Assembly: GCA_016793505.1 (NCBI GenBank)
Contig: JAEULW010000138.1
Coordinates: 1 to 33,728 of the forward strand
DNA length: 33,728 nt
Direction of reading: 5' to 3'
Source: Methylobacteriaceae bacterium
GTDB taxonomy: Bacteria; Pseudomonadota; Alphaproteobacteria; Rhizobiales; Beijerinckiaceae
Shown here: in pieces, positions 24,247 through 32,280 of the stretch
How positions within the stretch are numbered: position 1 is the first letter of the stretch
Layout: the number at the start of each line of letters is the position of its first letter
Made by a program: the position numbers and the translations under genes
Notes under the pieces: generated by a model
Seen by the model: only the letters and a program-made list of their open reading frames with translations
Databases searched by the model: none
What the model was told of the DNA's origin: nothing

Positions 24247-25061
24247 GTGGCTTCCCTTCCCCGCACGAGGATGCGCTCGGCGCCTCGGAACGCCCGGTCG
24301 ATGAGCAGCGCGACGACGCCGACGACGATCATGCAGACGACAATGCCGTTGAGGTCGATGCTGTAGGCGTAGAAGACGAACATCATCTGTCCGATGCCGC
24401 CCGACGTGCCCCCGCCCGCTTTGGCGCCGACCGCGAGTTCGGCGGCGATGATCGCCGTCCAGGCGCTGCCCATGGCCAGACGCGAACCGAGCAGCACGGA
24501 CGGCATGGCCGCGGGCAGAATGACATGCGTGAACGTGCGCAGTGGCGGAACGCCCATCGTCCGCGCCGCCAGAACGAGCTTGGGATCGACGCGCGACACG
24601 CCGTGCATGACGTTGAGAAGCAGCGGGAAGAAGGCGGCATAGGCGACGATGGACAGCGCCGCCGGCGTTCCCGTGCCGAGGAACAGGATGGCGATCGGCA
24701 GGATGGCCATCGGCGCGATCGGCCGGAAACTCTCGACGATCGGCTCGAGCCCGTCGCGCACCCAGCGGATGCGCCCCATCGCGAGGCCGAGCGAGAGACC
24801 GAGGACGAGCGCGATGAGAAAGCCGGCGACCACGCGGCCGATGCTCTGGATGAGCGCGAGCGGCAAATCGCCGGCAAGCGTGAGCCGAACGAAACCGGCC
24901 AGGACTTTCGCGGGGCTCGGCGCCCGCGTGTCTGCCGGCAGGCCCATCGCCCAGAGCTGCCAGGCGACAAGCAGAAGCAATGGAAGGGCGATCGCCCGCC
25001 AGATCGTCAGCGGCACGGATCGCAGGCCAATCGACGGCGAGGGCGCAAGAGAGTTCGCCAT
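24243..25061 (-). CDS. NitT/TauT-family ABC transporter permease 2
   Basis: This 272-residue BPD_transp_1 permease has about six hydrophobic segments. The EAA coupling loop is AARTMGVPPLRTFTHVILPAAMPSVLLG. ATG 25061 shares one base with the stop of permease 1. It is similar in length and layout to permease 1, so the pore is probably a heterodimer, unlike SsuC/TauC transporters that use one permease gene. The apparent longer frame upstream is a shadow. Confidence 0.9.
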   Translation of the reverse strand: MANSLAPSPSIGLRSVPLTIWRAIALPLLLLVAWQLWAMGLPADTRAPSPAKVLAGFVRLTLAGDLPLALIQSIGRVVAGFLIALVLGLSLGLAMGRIRWVRDGLEPIVESFRPIAPMAILPIAILFLGTGTPAALSIVAYAAFFPLLLNVMHGVSRVDPKLVLAARTMGVPPLRTFTHVILPAAMPSVLLGSRLAMGSAWTAIIAAELAVGAKAGGGTSGGIGQMMFVFYAYSIDLNGIVVCMIVVGVVALLIDRAFRGAERILVRGREAT

Positions 25062-25939
25062 CAGCCGCGGCTCCTGTCGGTCCACGGCGTCAGCCGTCGC
25101 TGCAGGCCCTGCAGCAGCTGATCGCAGACATATCCGACGAACCCGATGGCCATGATGTAGGCGAAGATCTTTGGGGTCATCAGCAGCTGCCGATACCACT
25201 CGATGGCGAAGCCGAGGCCGCTCGGCGCGCCGATCAATTCCGCCGCCACGATCGCCGCCCAGGCGCCGGCGAAGGCGAGGCGGAATCCGACCACGATGGA
25301 TGGCAGCGCGGCCGGCATGATCACGCGCCGCACGATCGCGGCGCGGCTGACGCCCATCGTCTCGGCCGCCTGCACCAGCCGACGGCTGACCCCGCGGACG
25401 CCGGCGATCGTGTTGAGCAGCAGCGGGAAGAACGCGACATAGGTCATGATGAAGACCGGCAGCGTGTCGCCGACGCCGAAGATGAAGAGAGCCAGCGGGA
25501 TCCACGCGATGCCCGAGATCGGCCGCAACATCTCCACGACCGGATCGATATAGGCGTGGGCCCGCCGGCTCATGCCCATCCAGAAACCGAGCGGCACGGC
25601 CATCGCCACGGCGATCACCAGGCTGAGCGCCAGTCGTCCCGTGCTGATCATGGCGTTCTCGAGGAGCTCGCCGTCGCTTGCGACATTCGCCAGGGCGGCG
25701 AAGACGGCCGGCGGCGCCGGCAGCTGGATCGGATTCGCGTTCCAGAGCGAAAGGCCCCACCACACGCCCAGCACGACGACGAAGGAGCGGACCGCCGCAA
25801 CAGGCCGCGACCCTAGGGCTGCGCGCAGTCGTTGCGGCGCCTGGCGACGGAGCGCGGCTGCCGCGTCCAGCGCCCCGGATCCGGCGCGATCGTGATGATC
25901 GAAACCGCTCAATCCCACCTCGGTCGCGCTCCGGGTCAC
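25061..25939 (-). CDS. NitT/TauT-family ABC transporter permease 1
   Basis: This 292-residue permease has about six transmembrane segments and the EAA loop AAETMGVSRAAIVRRVIMPAALPSIVVG. The N-terminal 45 residues are hydrophilic. No ATG exists before residue 97, so the start is GTG 25939 or a nearby GTG a few codons later, and the first 10 residues are uncertain. It is the first gene of the long operon that runs to the hydratase at 15826. Its promoter lies just upstream among paired palindromes. Confidence 0.88.
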   Translation of the reverse strand: MTRSATEVGLSGFDHHDRAGSGALDAAAALRRQAPQRLRAALGSRPVAAVRSFVVVLGVWWGLSLWNANPIQLPAPPAVFAALANVASDGELLENAMISTGRLALSLVIAVAMAVPLGFWMGMSRRAHAYIDPVVEMLRPISGIAWIPLALFIFGVGDTLPVFIMTYVAFFPLLLNTIAGVRGVSRRLVQAAETMGVSRAAIVRRVIMPAALPSIVVGFRLAFAGAWAAIVAAELIGAPSGLGFAIEWYRQLLMTPKIFAYIMAIGFVGYVCDQLLQGLQRRLTPWTDRSRG

Positions 25940-25962
25940 GCGTTTCGTCCAGCGATCACAAT

Positions 25963-26010
25963 GTTGTCAACATGCTTTACAACCTCATTGTTGTCAATCA
26001 ATTTTACAAC
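25963..26010 (-). promoter_or_regulatory. Paired 21-bp palindromic operators and promoter of the transporter/lyase operon
   Basis: Two sites, 25963-25983 and 25990-26010, have the form GTTGT-N11-ACAAC with inner TCAA...TTT bases, start to start 27 bp apart, in unusually AT-rich DNA. On the minus strand TTGACA (25992-25997) and CATGTT (25969-25974) are spaced 17 bp as possible -35 and -10 elements, each lying within one operator. Transcription would begin just before the GTG at 25939. The same doublet precedes the operon at 30742. The GntR regulator in this operon is the likeliest binder. Confidence 0.65.
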
Positions 26011-26032
26011 TGCGCCGACCCGATTGCGCGCG

Positions 26033-26809
26033 TCACTTCGTGACGGCCAGGAACCCGCCATCCACGTAGAGGATCTGCCCGTTGATGTAGGCGCCGGCCT
26101 GCGAGGCGAGCAGAAGGGCGGGGCCGGCGAGGTCCTCGGGCCGGCCCCAACGCCGCGCCGGCGTCCAGTCGGCGACGAAGTCGTGGAACTGCTTGTTGGA
26201 GGCCATCGAGAATTCGGTGGCCGTGTAGCCGGGGGCCAGCGCGCTGATGGTGACGCCGGTGCCGGCGAGATCGGCCGCCATGGCGCGCGTCATCGCCCCG
26301 ATCGCGCCTTTCGAGGTCGTGTAAGGCGCGAGCATCGGCCGCGAGACCTGGTTCATGATCGAGCCGAGATTGATGATGCGCCCGCTCTTCTGCCCGACCA
26401 TCACGCGCGCGGCGGCCTGGGCGACGGTGAAACAGGCCGTCACGTTGATGTCCATGACCCGGCGCCAATCGTCCTGGGTCAGTTCGAGGAACGGCTTGCG
26501 CACGATGATCGCGGCGTTGTTGACGACGATGTCGAGGCTGCCACATCGCTGCGCCGCGCCGTCGACCGCTGCGCGAACCGCGGCCTCGTCCGTCACGTCG
26601 AGTTCGAGGCTCGCCGCGTCGACGCCGGCGCCGCGCAGAGTCTCGGCCCGCTTCGCAACGGCGGCGCTGCGGTCGACCAGCACGAGACGGGCGCCGGCCG
26701 CGGCGAAGGCGTTGGCGATCGCATCCGCGATGCCGCCCGCCCCGCCCGTGATCAGGGCGACCTTGCCCTTGAGCGAGAAGAGCTTGGCGGGATGGAGATC
26801 ATCGAGCAT
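26033..26809 (-). CDS. SDR-family dehydrogenase (gluconate 5-dehydrogenase/KduD-like)
   Basis: This 258-residue short-chain dehydrogenase has the cofactor motif TGGAGGIA at 21-28, where the last glycine of TGxxxGIG is alanine, and NNAA at 97-100 for NNAG. S150, Y163 and K167 form the catalytic set. The C-terminal YVDGGF supports the classical family. The N-terminal LFSLKGKVALITGG is typical of sugar-acid dehydrogenases. It is the last gene of the minus-strand run starting at 30742 and lies 26 bases after a D-2-hydroxyacid dehydrogenase. The substrate is probably a hydroxy or sugar acid. Confidence 0.87.
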   Translation of the reverse strand: MLDDLHPAKLFSLKGKVALITGGAGGIADAIANAFAAAGARLVLVDRSAAVAKRAETLRGAGVDAASLELDVTDEAAVRAAVDGAAQRCGSLDIVVNNAAIIVRKPFLELTQDDWRRVMDINVTACFTVAQAAARVMVGQKSGRIINLGSIMNQVSRPMLAPYTTSKGAIGAMTRAMAADLAGTGVTISALAPGYTATEFSMASNKQFHDFVADWTPARRWGRPEDLAGPALLLASQAGAYINGQILYVDGGFLAVTK

Positions 26810-26834
26810 GGCGCGCGGGTTCCTTCGAAGCGTT

Positions 26835-27812
26835 TCAGACGATGCGATTGGCGACGGGCGCCCCGGCGAGGACCGATGCGATGCTGGTCGTCAGCAACTC
26901 CGCCATGCGGACCCGGGCGCCGAGCGTCGAACTGCCCTGATGCGGCTGCAGGAAGACGTTGGGCAGGTCGAGGTAGCCGGGGTGGATGTCCGGCTCGTTG
27001 TCGAAGACGTCGAGGCCGGCGGCCGCGACCTGCCCCTCGCGCAGCGCGGCGATCAGCGCGGCGTCGTCGACGAGATCGCCGCGCGCGACATTGACGACAA
27101 TGGCGCCGCGCGGCAGGCGCGCGATGCGGGCCGCGTCGAGGAAGCGCGCCGTCTGCGGCGTCGAGGGCGCCGTCAGCACGAGGAAGTCGCTGACCGCGAG
27201 GAGGTCGGCGGCATCGGCGTGGTAGACGGCCCCCTGCTCCAGTTCGCCCGGCAGACGCGAGCGGTTGTGATAGTGCACCGCCATGTCGAAGCCTCGCGCC
27301 GCGCGGCGCGCGACGGACCGGCCGATGCGGCCCATGCCGAAAACGCCAAGCCGGGCGCCGACGACGTCGCGGCCGAGCAGCAGCGTCGGCGTCCATCCGA
27401 CCCACCGGCCGTCATAGATCAGCCGCTGTCCCTCGTAGGCGCGCCGCGCGGCGGCGAGCATCAGCAGCAGGGCCATCTCGGCCACCGTGTCGCTCAGCAC
27501 GTCCGGCGTGCTGAGCACGGCGAGGCCGCGGGCCGACGCGGCAGCGAGGTCGATGTGGTTGTGGCCGACCGAATAGGTGGCGACGACTTTGACGGCGGGC
27601 GGCAGCGCCTCGATCGCCGCCTTGTCGAGCCGGTCGAAGGCCGTGACGAGCAGCGCATCGGCGCCATGCGCCTGCGCGGCGGCGAGCAGCTCCGGCGTCG
27701 TCATGATGCGGTCGTGCGGATTGCACCAGATGTGGAAGCGCTCGCCGGCAAAGGCCATCGCCTTGTCGGTCAGCGCCCTGGTGACGAGCAGGCGGATCGT
27801 TTGGCTGTTCAT
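26835..27812 (-). CDS. D-isomer-specific 2-hydroxyacid dehydrogenase
   Basis: This 325-residue enzyme is of the glyoxylate/hydroxypyruvate reductase type. NAD(P) binding is through GMGRIG (159-164). Catalytic residues are R244 in NVARGDLVDD, E273 in DVFDNEP and H291 in LQPHQGSS. All are in the expected order and spacing. The ATG at 27812 overlaps, as ATGA, a stop in one frame of the decayed ABC ATPase upstream, which indicates former operon coupling. It could reduce hydroxypyruvate or a 2-oxo acid from the pathway. From memory, (S)-sulfolactate dehydrogenase SlcC is of this family, but no specific motif is visible. Confidence 0.9.
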   Translation of the reverse strand: MNSQTIRLLVTRALTDKAMAFAGERFHIWCNPHDRIMTTPELLAAAQAHGADALLVTAFDRLDKAAIEALPPAVKVVATYSVGHNHIDLAAASARGLAVLSTPDVLSDTVAEMALLLMLAAARRAYEGQRLIYDGRWVGWTPTLLLGRDVVGARLGVFGMGRIGRSVARRAARGFDMAVHYHNRSRLPGELEQGAVYHADAADLLAVSDFLVLTAPSTPQTARFLDAARIARLPRGAIVVNVARGDLVDDAALIAALREGQVAAAGLDVFDNEPDIHPGYLDLPNVFLQPHQGSSTLGARVRMAELLTTSIASVLAGAPVANRIV

Positions 27813-28275
27813 CGATCCCCCGACTTGCCTGTCGCCGCCTCGCCGCTCTGCGCAGCTTCTGCGACAACTCGCGCTCCAGCTCCCGGAACTCCCTGGTGAA
27901 GGGCAGTTCGGCGACGTCGCGCGGACGCCGGAACGGAACTTCGAGATTGACGACCTCCTCGCCGCCGGTGGCCAGCATGACGATGCGGCCGCCCGGCAGA
28001 AGCGCCTCGTTCAGATCGTGCGCAACGAAGACGACGCTCCGGCGCTGCTTCTCCCAGATGTTCAGGAACACTGCACGGCGCGAGCAGGCCGGAAAGAATG
28101 TTCGGCGCCGTGGTCTTGCCGCAACCGCTGCGTCCGACGAGGACGACGGATTCACGGCGCCCACACTCAAGATCGAAATCGTCGAGGATGGCCCTGCGAC
28201 GCTTCGACTTGGCCCGGCGAGCAAGGCCTGCGCCGACTTCAGCGAACACACGCAACGGGCACACCTCCCGGTTGG
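27809..28275 (-). pseudogene. Remnant of a NitT/TauT-type ABC ATPase
   Basis: Two pieces of an ABC ATPase lie in different frames. The first (about 28275-28090) reads AILDDFDLECGRRESVVLVG then RSGCGKTT, a Walker A with R replacing P. It is followed directly by a second piece in another frame (about 28075-27840), NIWEKQRRSVVFVAHDLNEAL and a C-terminal tail typical of SsuB/TauB. The Q-loop, signature and Walker B, about 100 residues, are missing. A stop in the first frame overlaps the next gene's ATG, suggesting a further indel near the 3' end. No functional product is expected. Confidence 0.75.
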
Positions 28276-28311
28276 CCGAATTTCCAGACGACCCGGCGCA
28301 TCCCGACCCCG

Positions 28312-29346
28312 TCAGAGTTTGTAGAACCGCTTCGCCGTCGCGTGGAACAGGTCCGCCTTTTCCGCTTCGCTCAGGCCTTTCGCCAGCCGCTTGCAGGTGT
28401 TCCAGTAGACGCCGTAGCCGTACGAAACCTTGTCGACGGGAAAGTTGCTTTCGAACATCGCGCGCTTCACGCCGAAGGCCTCGATGCATGTCTCGACATA
28501 GGGACGCCACGCGGCGGCGAGCTCTTCGGAACCTGGCGCGCGCTCGGCGTCGTGGAAGCCGAAGCCGAAGATCTTCATGCCCATGCCGCCGAGCTTGACG
28601 TGGACGTTCGGGCAGGCGGCGAGGTCGCGAATGCTGCGGCTCCAGTCGGCGAAGACCTCCGCACGCTTGCCCTGGAAGCGGGCGATGCCGATCGGGCCGC
28701 CGATGTGATCGACGCAGATCGGCGTGTCGGGGAAAGCGCGGGCGAGATCGACGACATCGCCGAGCTGCGGGTGATAGAGCCAGGTGTCGAAGCTGAGGCC
28801 GCGACGCGCCACCTCTCTGAAGCCCTCGCGCGCCTTCGCGTCGCGCAGAACGCCCGGCGGCCGCCGGATCTTCGCGCCCCACTGGTCCTGATCCGGATCC
28901 GCGCAGGCGATGAAGCGCACGCCGCGAAAACGGCCGCCGCCCGCCGCGATCATGGCGTCGAGCACCGGACCGAGCGCGGCGCCGAGCGGCAGCTCCGCAT
29001 GGCCGACGATGGCCGCGCAGACCTTCGTTTCGCCATAGGCGCCGCTCGCCGACATGGCGGCGACGCCATTGGCGAATTCGACCTCGCCCACCGGCCGCAT
29101 CTCGACCGGTCCATCGGCGCGGTACATCGACAGCCATTCGAGGTAGACGGTGGCCAGCACGTTGTGGCCGCTGGCGAGATCGGCCAGCAGGTCCGGCAGC
29201 AGGTAGGTTCCGTGCTCCGCCCGATCGAGCAGATGGTGGTGCGGATCGATGATCGGCAGGTCGGGCTCGAGGATGTCCTCGCGATGCGCGGCGAGCCAGG
29301 TCGGCCGGACGACAGGCGCGAGTGGGCTCACCACGGGCGCCTCCAT
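28312..29346 (-). CDS. Amidohydrolase-2 family hydrolase (lactonase-like)
   Basis: This 344-residue TIM-barrel protein has the metal motif DPHHHL (H36, H38), further His at 192 (YHPQ) and 214 (CVDHIGG), and FESNFPVDK at 298-306. The family includes L-fucono-lactonase, galactarolactone isomerase and 4-sulfomuconolactonase. It appears full length. ATG 29346 overlaps the 3' end of a truncated enolase-superfamily gene in another frame by 19 bases. It is the only intact gene among three remnants, and probably opens a lactone made from the sugar acid taken up. The substrate is not determinable. Confidence 0.85.
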   Translation of the reverse strand: MEAPVVSPLAPVVRPTWLAAHREDILEPDLPIIDPHHHLLDRAEHGTYLLPDLLADLASGHNVLATVYLEWLSMYRADGPVEMRPVGEVEFANGVAAMSASGAYGETKVCAAIVGHAELPLGAALGPVLDAMIAAGGGRFRGVRFIACADPDQDQWGAKIRRPPGVLRDAKAREGFREVARRGLSFDTWLYHPQLGDVVDLARAFPDTPICVDHIGGPIGIARFQGKRAEVFADWSRSIRDLAACPNVHVKLGGMGMKIFGFGFHDAERAPGSEELAAAWRPYVETCIEAFGVKRAMFESNFPVDKVSYGYGVYWNTCKRLAKGLSEAEKADLFHATAKRFYKL

Positions 29347-29624
29347 CCCGCCGGGACCGTCGCCGTCGGCTGCATAACCGGACTTGGCTTCCACGGGCTG
29401 CCCAAGGCGCGGTAGACAGTGTTCCAGAGCGGTTCGATCTGGCCCGGGTCCCGCCCCATGCAAGAGGTCTTGATCTCCCGGACGGTCGCTTCGCAGGCCC
29501 GCTCGTGACCCAGGCCGCCGGCTTCGCGCCAGCCATACAGGCCCGGATCCGTCTCGACCTTGACGAAGACGAGATCGCGGAACGCGCCGTCGCAGGGGAA
29601 GGTCTTGATGTCGGCGATCTTCAC
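29328..29624 (-). pseudogene. Truncated enolase-superfamily (MR/MLE) dehydratase, N-terminal part only
   Basis: This open frame of 98 codons begins with a clear MR/MLE capping domain: KIADIKTFPCDG, DLVFVKVETDPGLYGWREAG, GRDPGQIEPLWNTVYR. It loses family similarity after about residue 78 and stops at 29328. The TIM-barrel with all catalytic residues, about 300 residues, is missing, so it cannot be an active dehydratase. In the family the G at GWGEAG is R here, a further sign of decay. Its ATG overlaps the end of the lactate-dehydrogenase-like remnant upstream. Confidence 0.8.
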
Positions 29625-30742
29625 AGGCCTGCCCTTTGCTGCGCTTGCTCTGGCGCGTCCTGCCGGCGTTCAGGACGGGGCGACGCTGAGCGCCGGCCGC
29701 AAGGGCCTGACGTCCGGCGCCGCGGCCCGCCCGGGCAGGCTCTGCGGGAAGAGATCGGCGAGATGCAGATTGCCGGGGTCGAGACGATCCACCGACGGGC
29801 AGCCGAGCAGGCCGAGGTTCGCGTCCACCTCCGCCTTGAGAAGCGAGAGCGCGTGCGCCACGCCCGCCTCGCCGCCGGCCGCCACGGCGAACATCGCGGC
29901 GCGCCCGAGGAGGATGAAATCGGCCGCGAGGGCGAGAGCCTTGACGATGTCGGAGCCGCGTCGGACGTCGCTGTGGGCGAAGATCCTGAGTTTGCCGCCG
30001 GCGACGGCGCGGATGTCCGGCAGCGCCTCGATCGGCGACATGGCGCCGTCGAGCCCGATGCGCACGGCCATCTCGGCGTCGGCCGGATGCAGGGTCCTCC
30101 GAACAGCAGCGCGCCCTTCCACCGGTCACGCAGGAAGCGCATGAACTCCCCGTCCACGGCGGCCCGGCCGACCCAGCGCACCGGGTTCATCGGCAGCGAA
30201 GGCCGAAGCGTCAGCGAAAAACCGCTGCGGGAGTTGTTCTCGCGATTGGGCCGGGCGGGCGTGTCGGTCGAGATCATCAGCACGCGGCAGCCGCTCGCCG
30301 CGGCGCGATCGACCCAGCGGGCCGACAGATCGCGGTCGGCGTCCATGTAGCCCTGCAGCCAGGTCGTTTCCGGCGCATGGCGGATGACCTCTTCCATCGG
30401 GAAGGTCGAATAGGCGGACAGCGAGACCGGCACGTTCATGCGCGCGGCGGCGCGCGCCATCTGAAGGTCGGCCTCGAAGGCGAAGACGCCGCCGCTCCCC
30501 ATCGGCGAAATGCCGAAGGGACCGTCGAAACGACGACCGAACAGTTCGACCGACCGCGAGCGTCGCGACACGTCGATCGGCTGGCGCGGGCGGAACCGGA
30601 TGCGCTGGAAAACCGCCCGGTTTTCGTCGCGCGCCTGGTTGTCCTCGACGCCGCCGTCGATGTAGCTGTCGAGCGGAAGTGGCAGCCGGCGGCGGGCGAT
30701 CTCCTGCAGGTCGAAGACGTTCAGGGCGTCCCTGTAGGACAT
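29621..30742 (-). pseudogene. Decayed FMN-dependent alpha-hydroxy-acid dehydrogenase (LldD-like)
   Basis: The first about 216 residues from ATG 30742 match the family: DLQEIARRRLP, FGISPMGSGG, LQGYMDADRDL. Near 30094 a single-base shift moves the reading into another frame, LHPADAEMAVRIGLDG, which ends at 29670 as ILLGRAAMFAVAAGG and LLGCPSV. Within that frame, LDG is followed directly by AMSPIEALPDI. Relatives have about 13 more residues there (IVVSNHGGRQLDG), which contain the catalytic His and the substrate Arg. The conserved KG(I/L)LHP lysine is also lost. The gene cannot yield an active enzyme. The far frame runs to a stop at 29621, overlapping the next ATG, a trace of the original operon. 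Confidence 0.85.
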
Positions 30743-31133
30743 GCCGCCGCGCTTTCCTGCTAGCGGAACATGGTCATGACGGAGACCGGCGCGCGCCGCC
30801 GGCGCAGCGCGCCGCCCGACCGGCGACGACATGCCGCCCTCATCCCGTCCGCTCTCCGATCCATGCGCGTCCCCAGCATCTTGAATTGTTCACTTAGTTT
30901 ACAACTTTGAAGTTGTCAATGATTTTTACAACCACGCGGGGCTGGGTCATGACGGCGGCGAGCCGATGCGCCGCCGTCGCCGCCGGCCGTCGCGGTGAGC
31001 GACGCAAGACGGCTGGACGTCAATGCCTGGGCATCGGGCCGACGCAGTTCATGAGATCTTGAAGCGCGTCGCACGGCCAGGCCCGGCGCGGCCGGCAGCC
31101 GCGCCGGCTTGTCCGGAAAGGCGGTGCGACGGG
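30743..31133. other. Intergenic region with operators, otherwise no gene
   Basis: This 391-bp gap separates the operon starting at 30742 from the ketopantoate-reductase-like remnant. It contains the paired palindromes at 30885-30932 in an AT-rich patch. No open frame in it shows a recognisable motif. An 11-base echo of the tRNA-flank repeat (TTTCCGGACAA on the minus strand, 31109-31119) is too short to call. Confidence 0.55.
30885..30932 (-). promoter_or_regulatory. Paired 21-bp palindromic operators and promoter of the 30742 operon
   Basis: Site 30912-30932 is GTTGT-N11-ACAAC, and site 30885-30905 is a weaker copy (ATTGT..., ACAAC kept). Their start-to-start distance is 27 bp, exactly as at 25963/25990. 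On the minus strand TTGACA (30914-30919) could be a -35 element, with TAAGTG (30891-30896) as a weak -10 after 17 bp. The leader to ATG 30742 would be about 140 bases. The shared doublet implies one regulator for both operons. Confidence 0.6.
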
Positions 31134-31817
31134 TCAGCGCGCCGTCCGCGAGACCATGCGCAGCACGTGGCGGCACAGCTCGAGGGTCGGCGCCGCCATG
31201 CCGAAACACCGCGCCAGAGACAGCGTGCAATCGAGCGTTTCGTCCAGTTCGAGACGGCCGCCCCGTTCAGCGTCCTGCAACATGGACTGGCTTAGTTCGA
31301 GCGCCGTGTCCCTCAGGCCCGCGGCGAAGGCCTGCATGATCGCGACAGGCTCGTCCTCGGAGCGATGCAGCATCGCGGCGCCGGTGAGCGCGACGTCGAT
31401 GAGCGGCGCGCCGAGGCGCTCGTCCACGGCGGCCGCACTTCGCCGCCGATCTGCGTGATGGCGCCGAGCACGGCCTGCGTCCGGAACGTCTGCGACAGAG
31501 CCTCGTTTTTCTTGCACGCCATTCTGCACCGAAAAGGCCAGCCCGACATTCAGCGCGCGCAGGCCCTCCAGCGCGCCGGCAGCGTCATACGTTTTCGTAG
31601 CGAGCACGAGATGGTCGGCGGCCCGCAGGCGCCGCGGTTCCGTGACGATGTCGCAACGCGCGGTGAACCGGGATACGCCTGTCACGGGAACGCCGTAGAC
31701 GGCCAGGGCCTGCGCCCGCGCGCCGCGCGTCACCAGCGAGACGTCGTGGCCATCCCGCGCGAGATTCGCCGCATACACAGAGCCGAGCGCGCCGGCGCCG
31801 ACGATCACGATTTTCAT
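31134..31817 (-). pseudogene. Broken ketopantoate reductase-like gene (PanE/ApbA family)
   Basis: The N-terminus MKIVIVGAGALGSVYAANLA and DHLVLATKTYD, FSVQNGVQ are typical of PanE/ApbA. An extra base in the A-run near 31510 shifts the frame. The sensible continuation NEALSQTFRTQAVLGAITQIGGEV lies in another frame to about 31435. The original frame then resumes with LSQSMLQDAERGGRLELDETL, the ApbA C-terminal domain. About 80 residues between GGEV and SMLQD, including the region with the catalytic Lys, are absent (about 221 residues in total against about 300). A read-through frame exists but would encode 25 scrambled residues. Confidence 0.75.
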
Positions 31818-32280
31818 TCTGCGGCTCGAATGGAGTGTCTCAACGGCGAGACCGATCGGCCATACCCGGTCCAGTGGAATGTTCCTGCATCGACGCCTCC
31901 GACCTGTGCACGCCCTCGCGCCGGATTCTGCCTGGAATCCCGAGTCGCCCGGCGGCTGTCTGCCGCTTCCGCCCTTCCCGCCGTTGGCGCGCCAGTCAAC
32001 GTCTTTGCTTTGAGGCCGGCATTGCCGGCGCGCCGCGTCGAGGTTGAGCAACCCCGTTCGCTGTCCGTCGTTCGACCGGGAGCGCCTTTGCCTCGCCACA
32101 AGACTTCCAGCGCAGGGCGCCCGGCCGCAGCCCGTCGCCGTCGGCGTCTCCGGGGACGCAAGCGGTTGATCCGCGCCCGTCAGTCACTGAAATCAGCGCT
32201 TCGATCGCAATGCCTGAGGCGATGCGGGGTCAGAGCCGGCATATGGCCATGTCGATGCGCCGACTCTTCGGGCCTGCGGG
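31818..32280. other. Gene-free stretch
   Basis: This 463-bp segment lies between the ketopantoate-reductase-like remnant and the ModA-like gene. Open frames here are short and rich in Arg, Ala and Gly as expected of shadows, with no motif I recognise. It may hold the promoter of the broken gene, but no clear elements are visible. Confidence 0.5.

Noticed and set aside
31109-31119. TTTCCGGACAA on the minus strand as a third copy of the tRNA-flank repeat
   Set aside because: Only 11 bases match and the flanks do not. This is likely chance in a 33-kb window.
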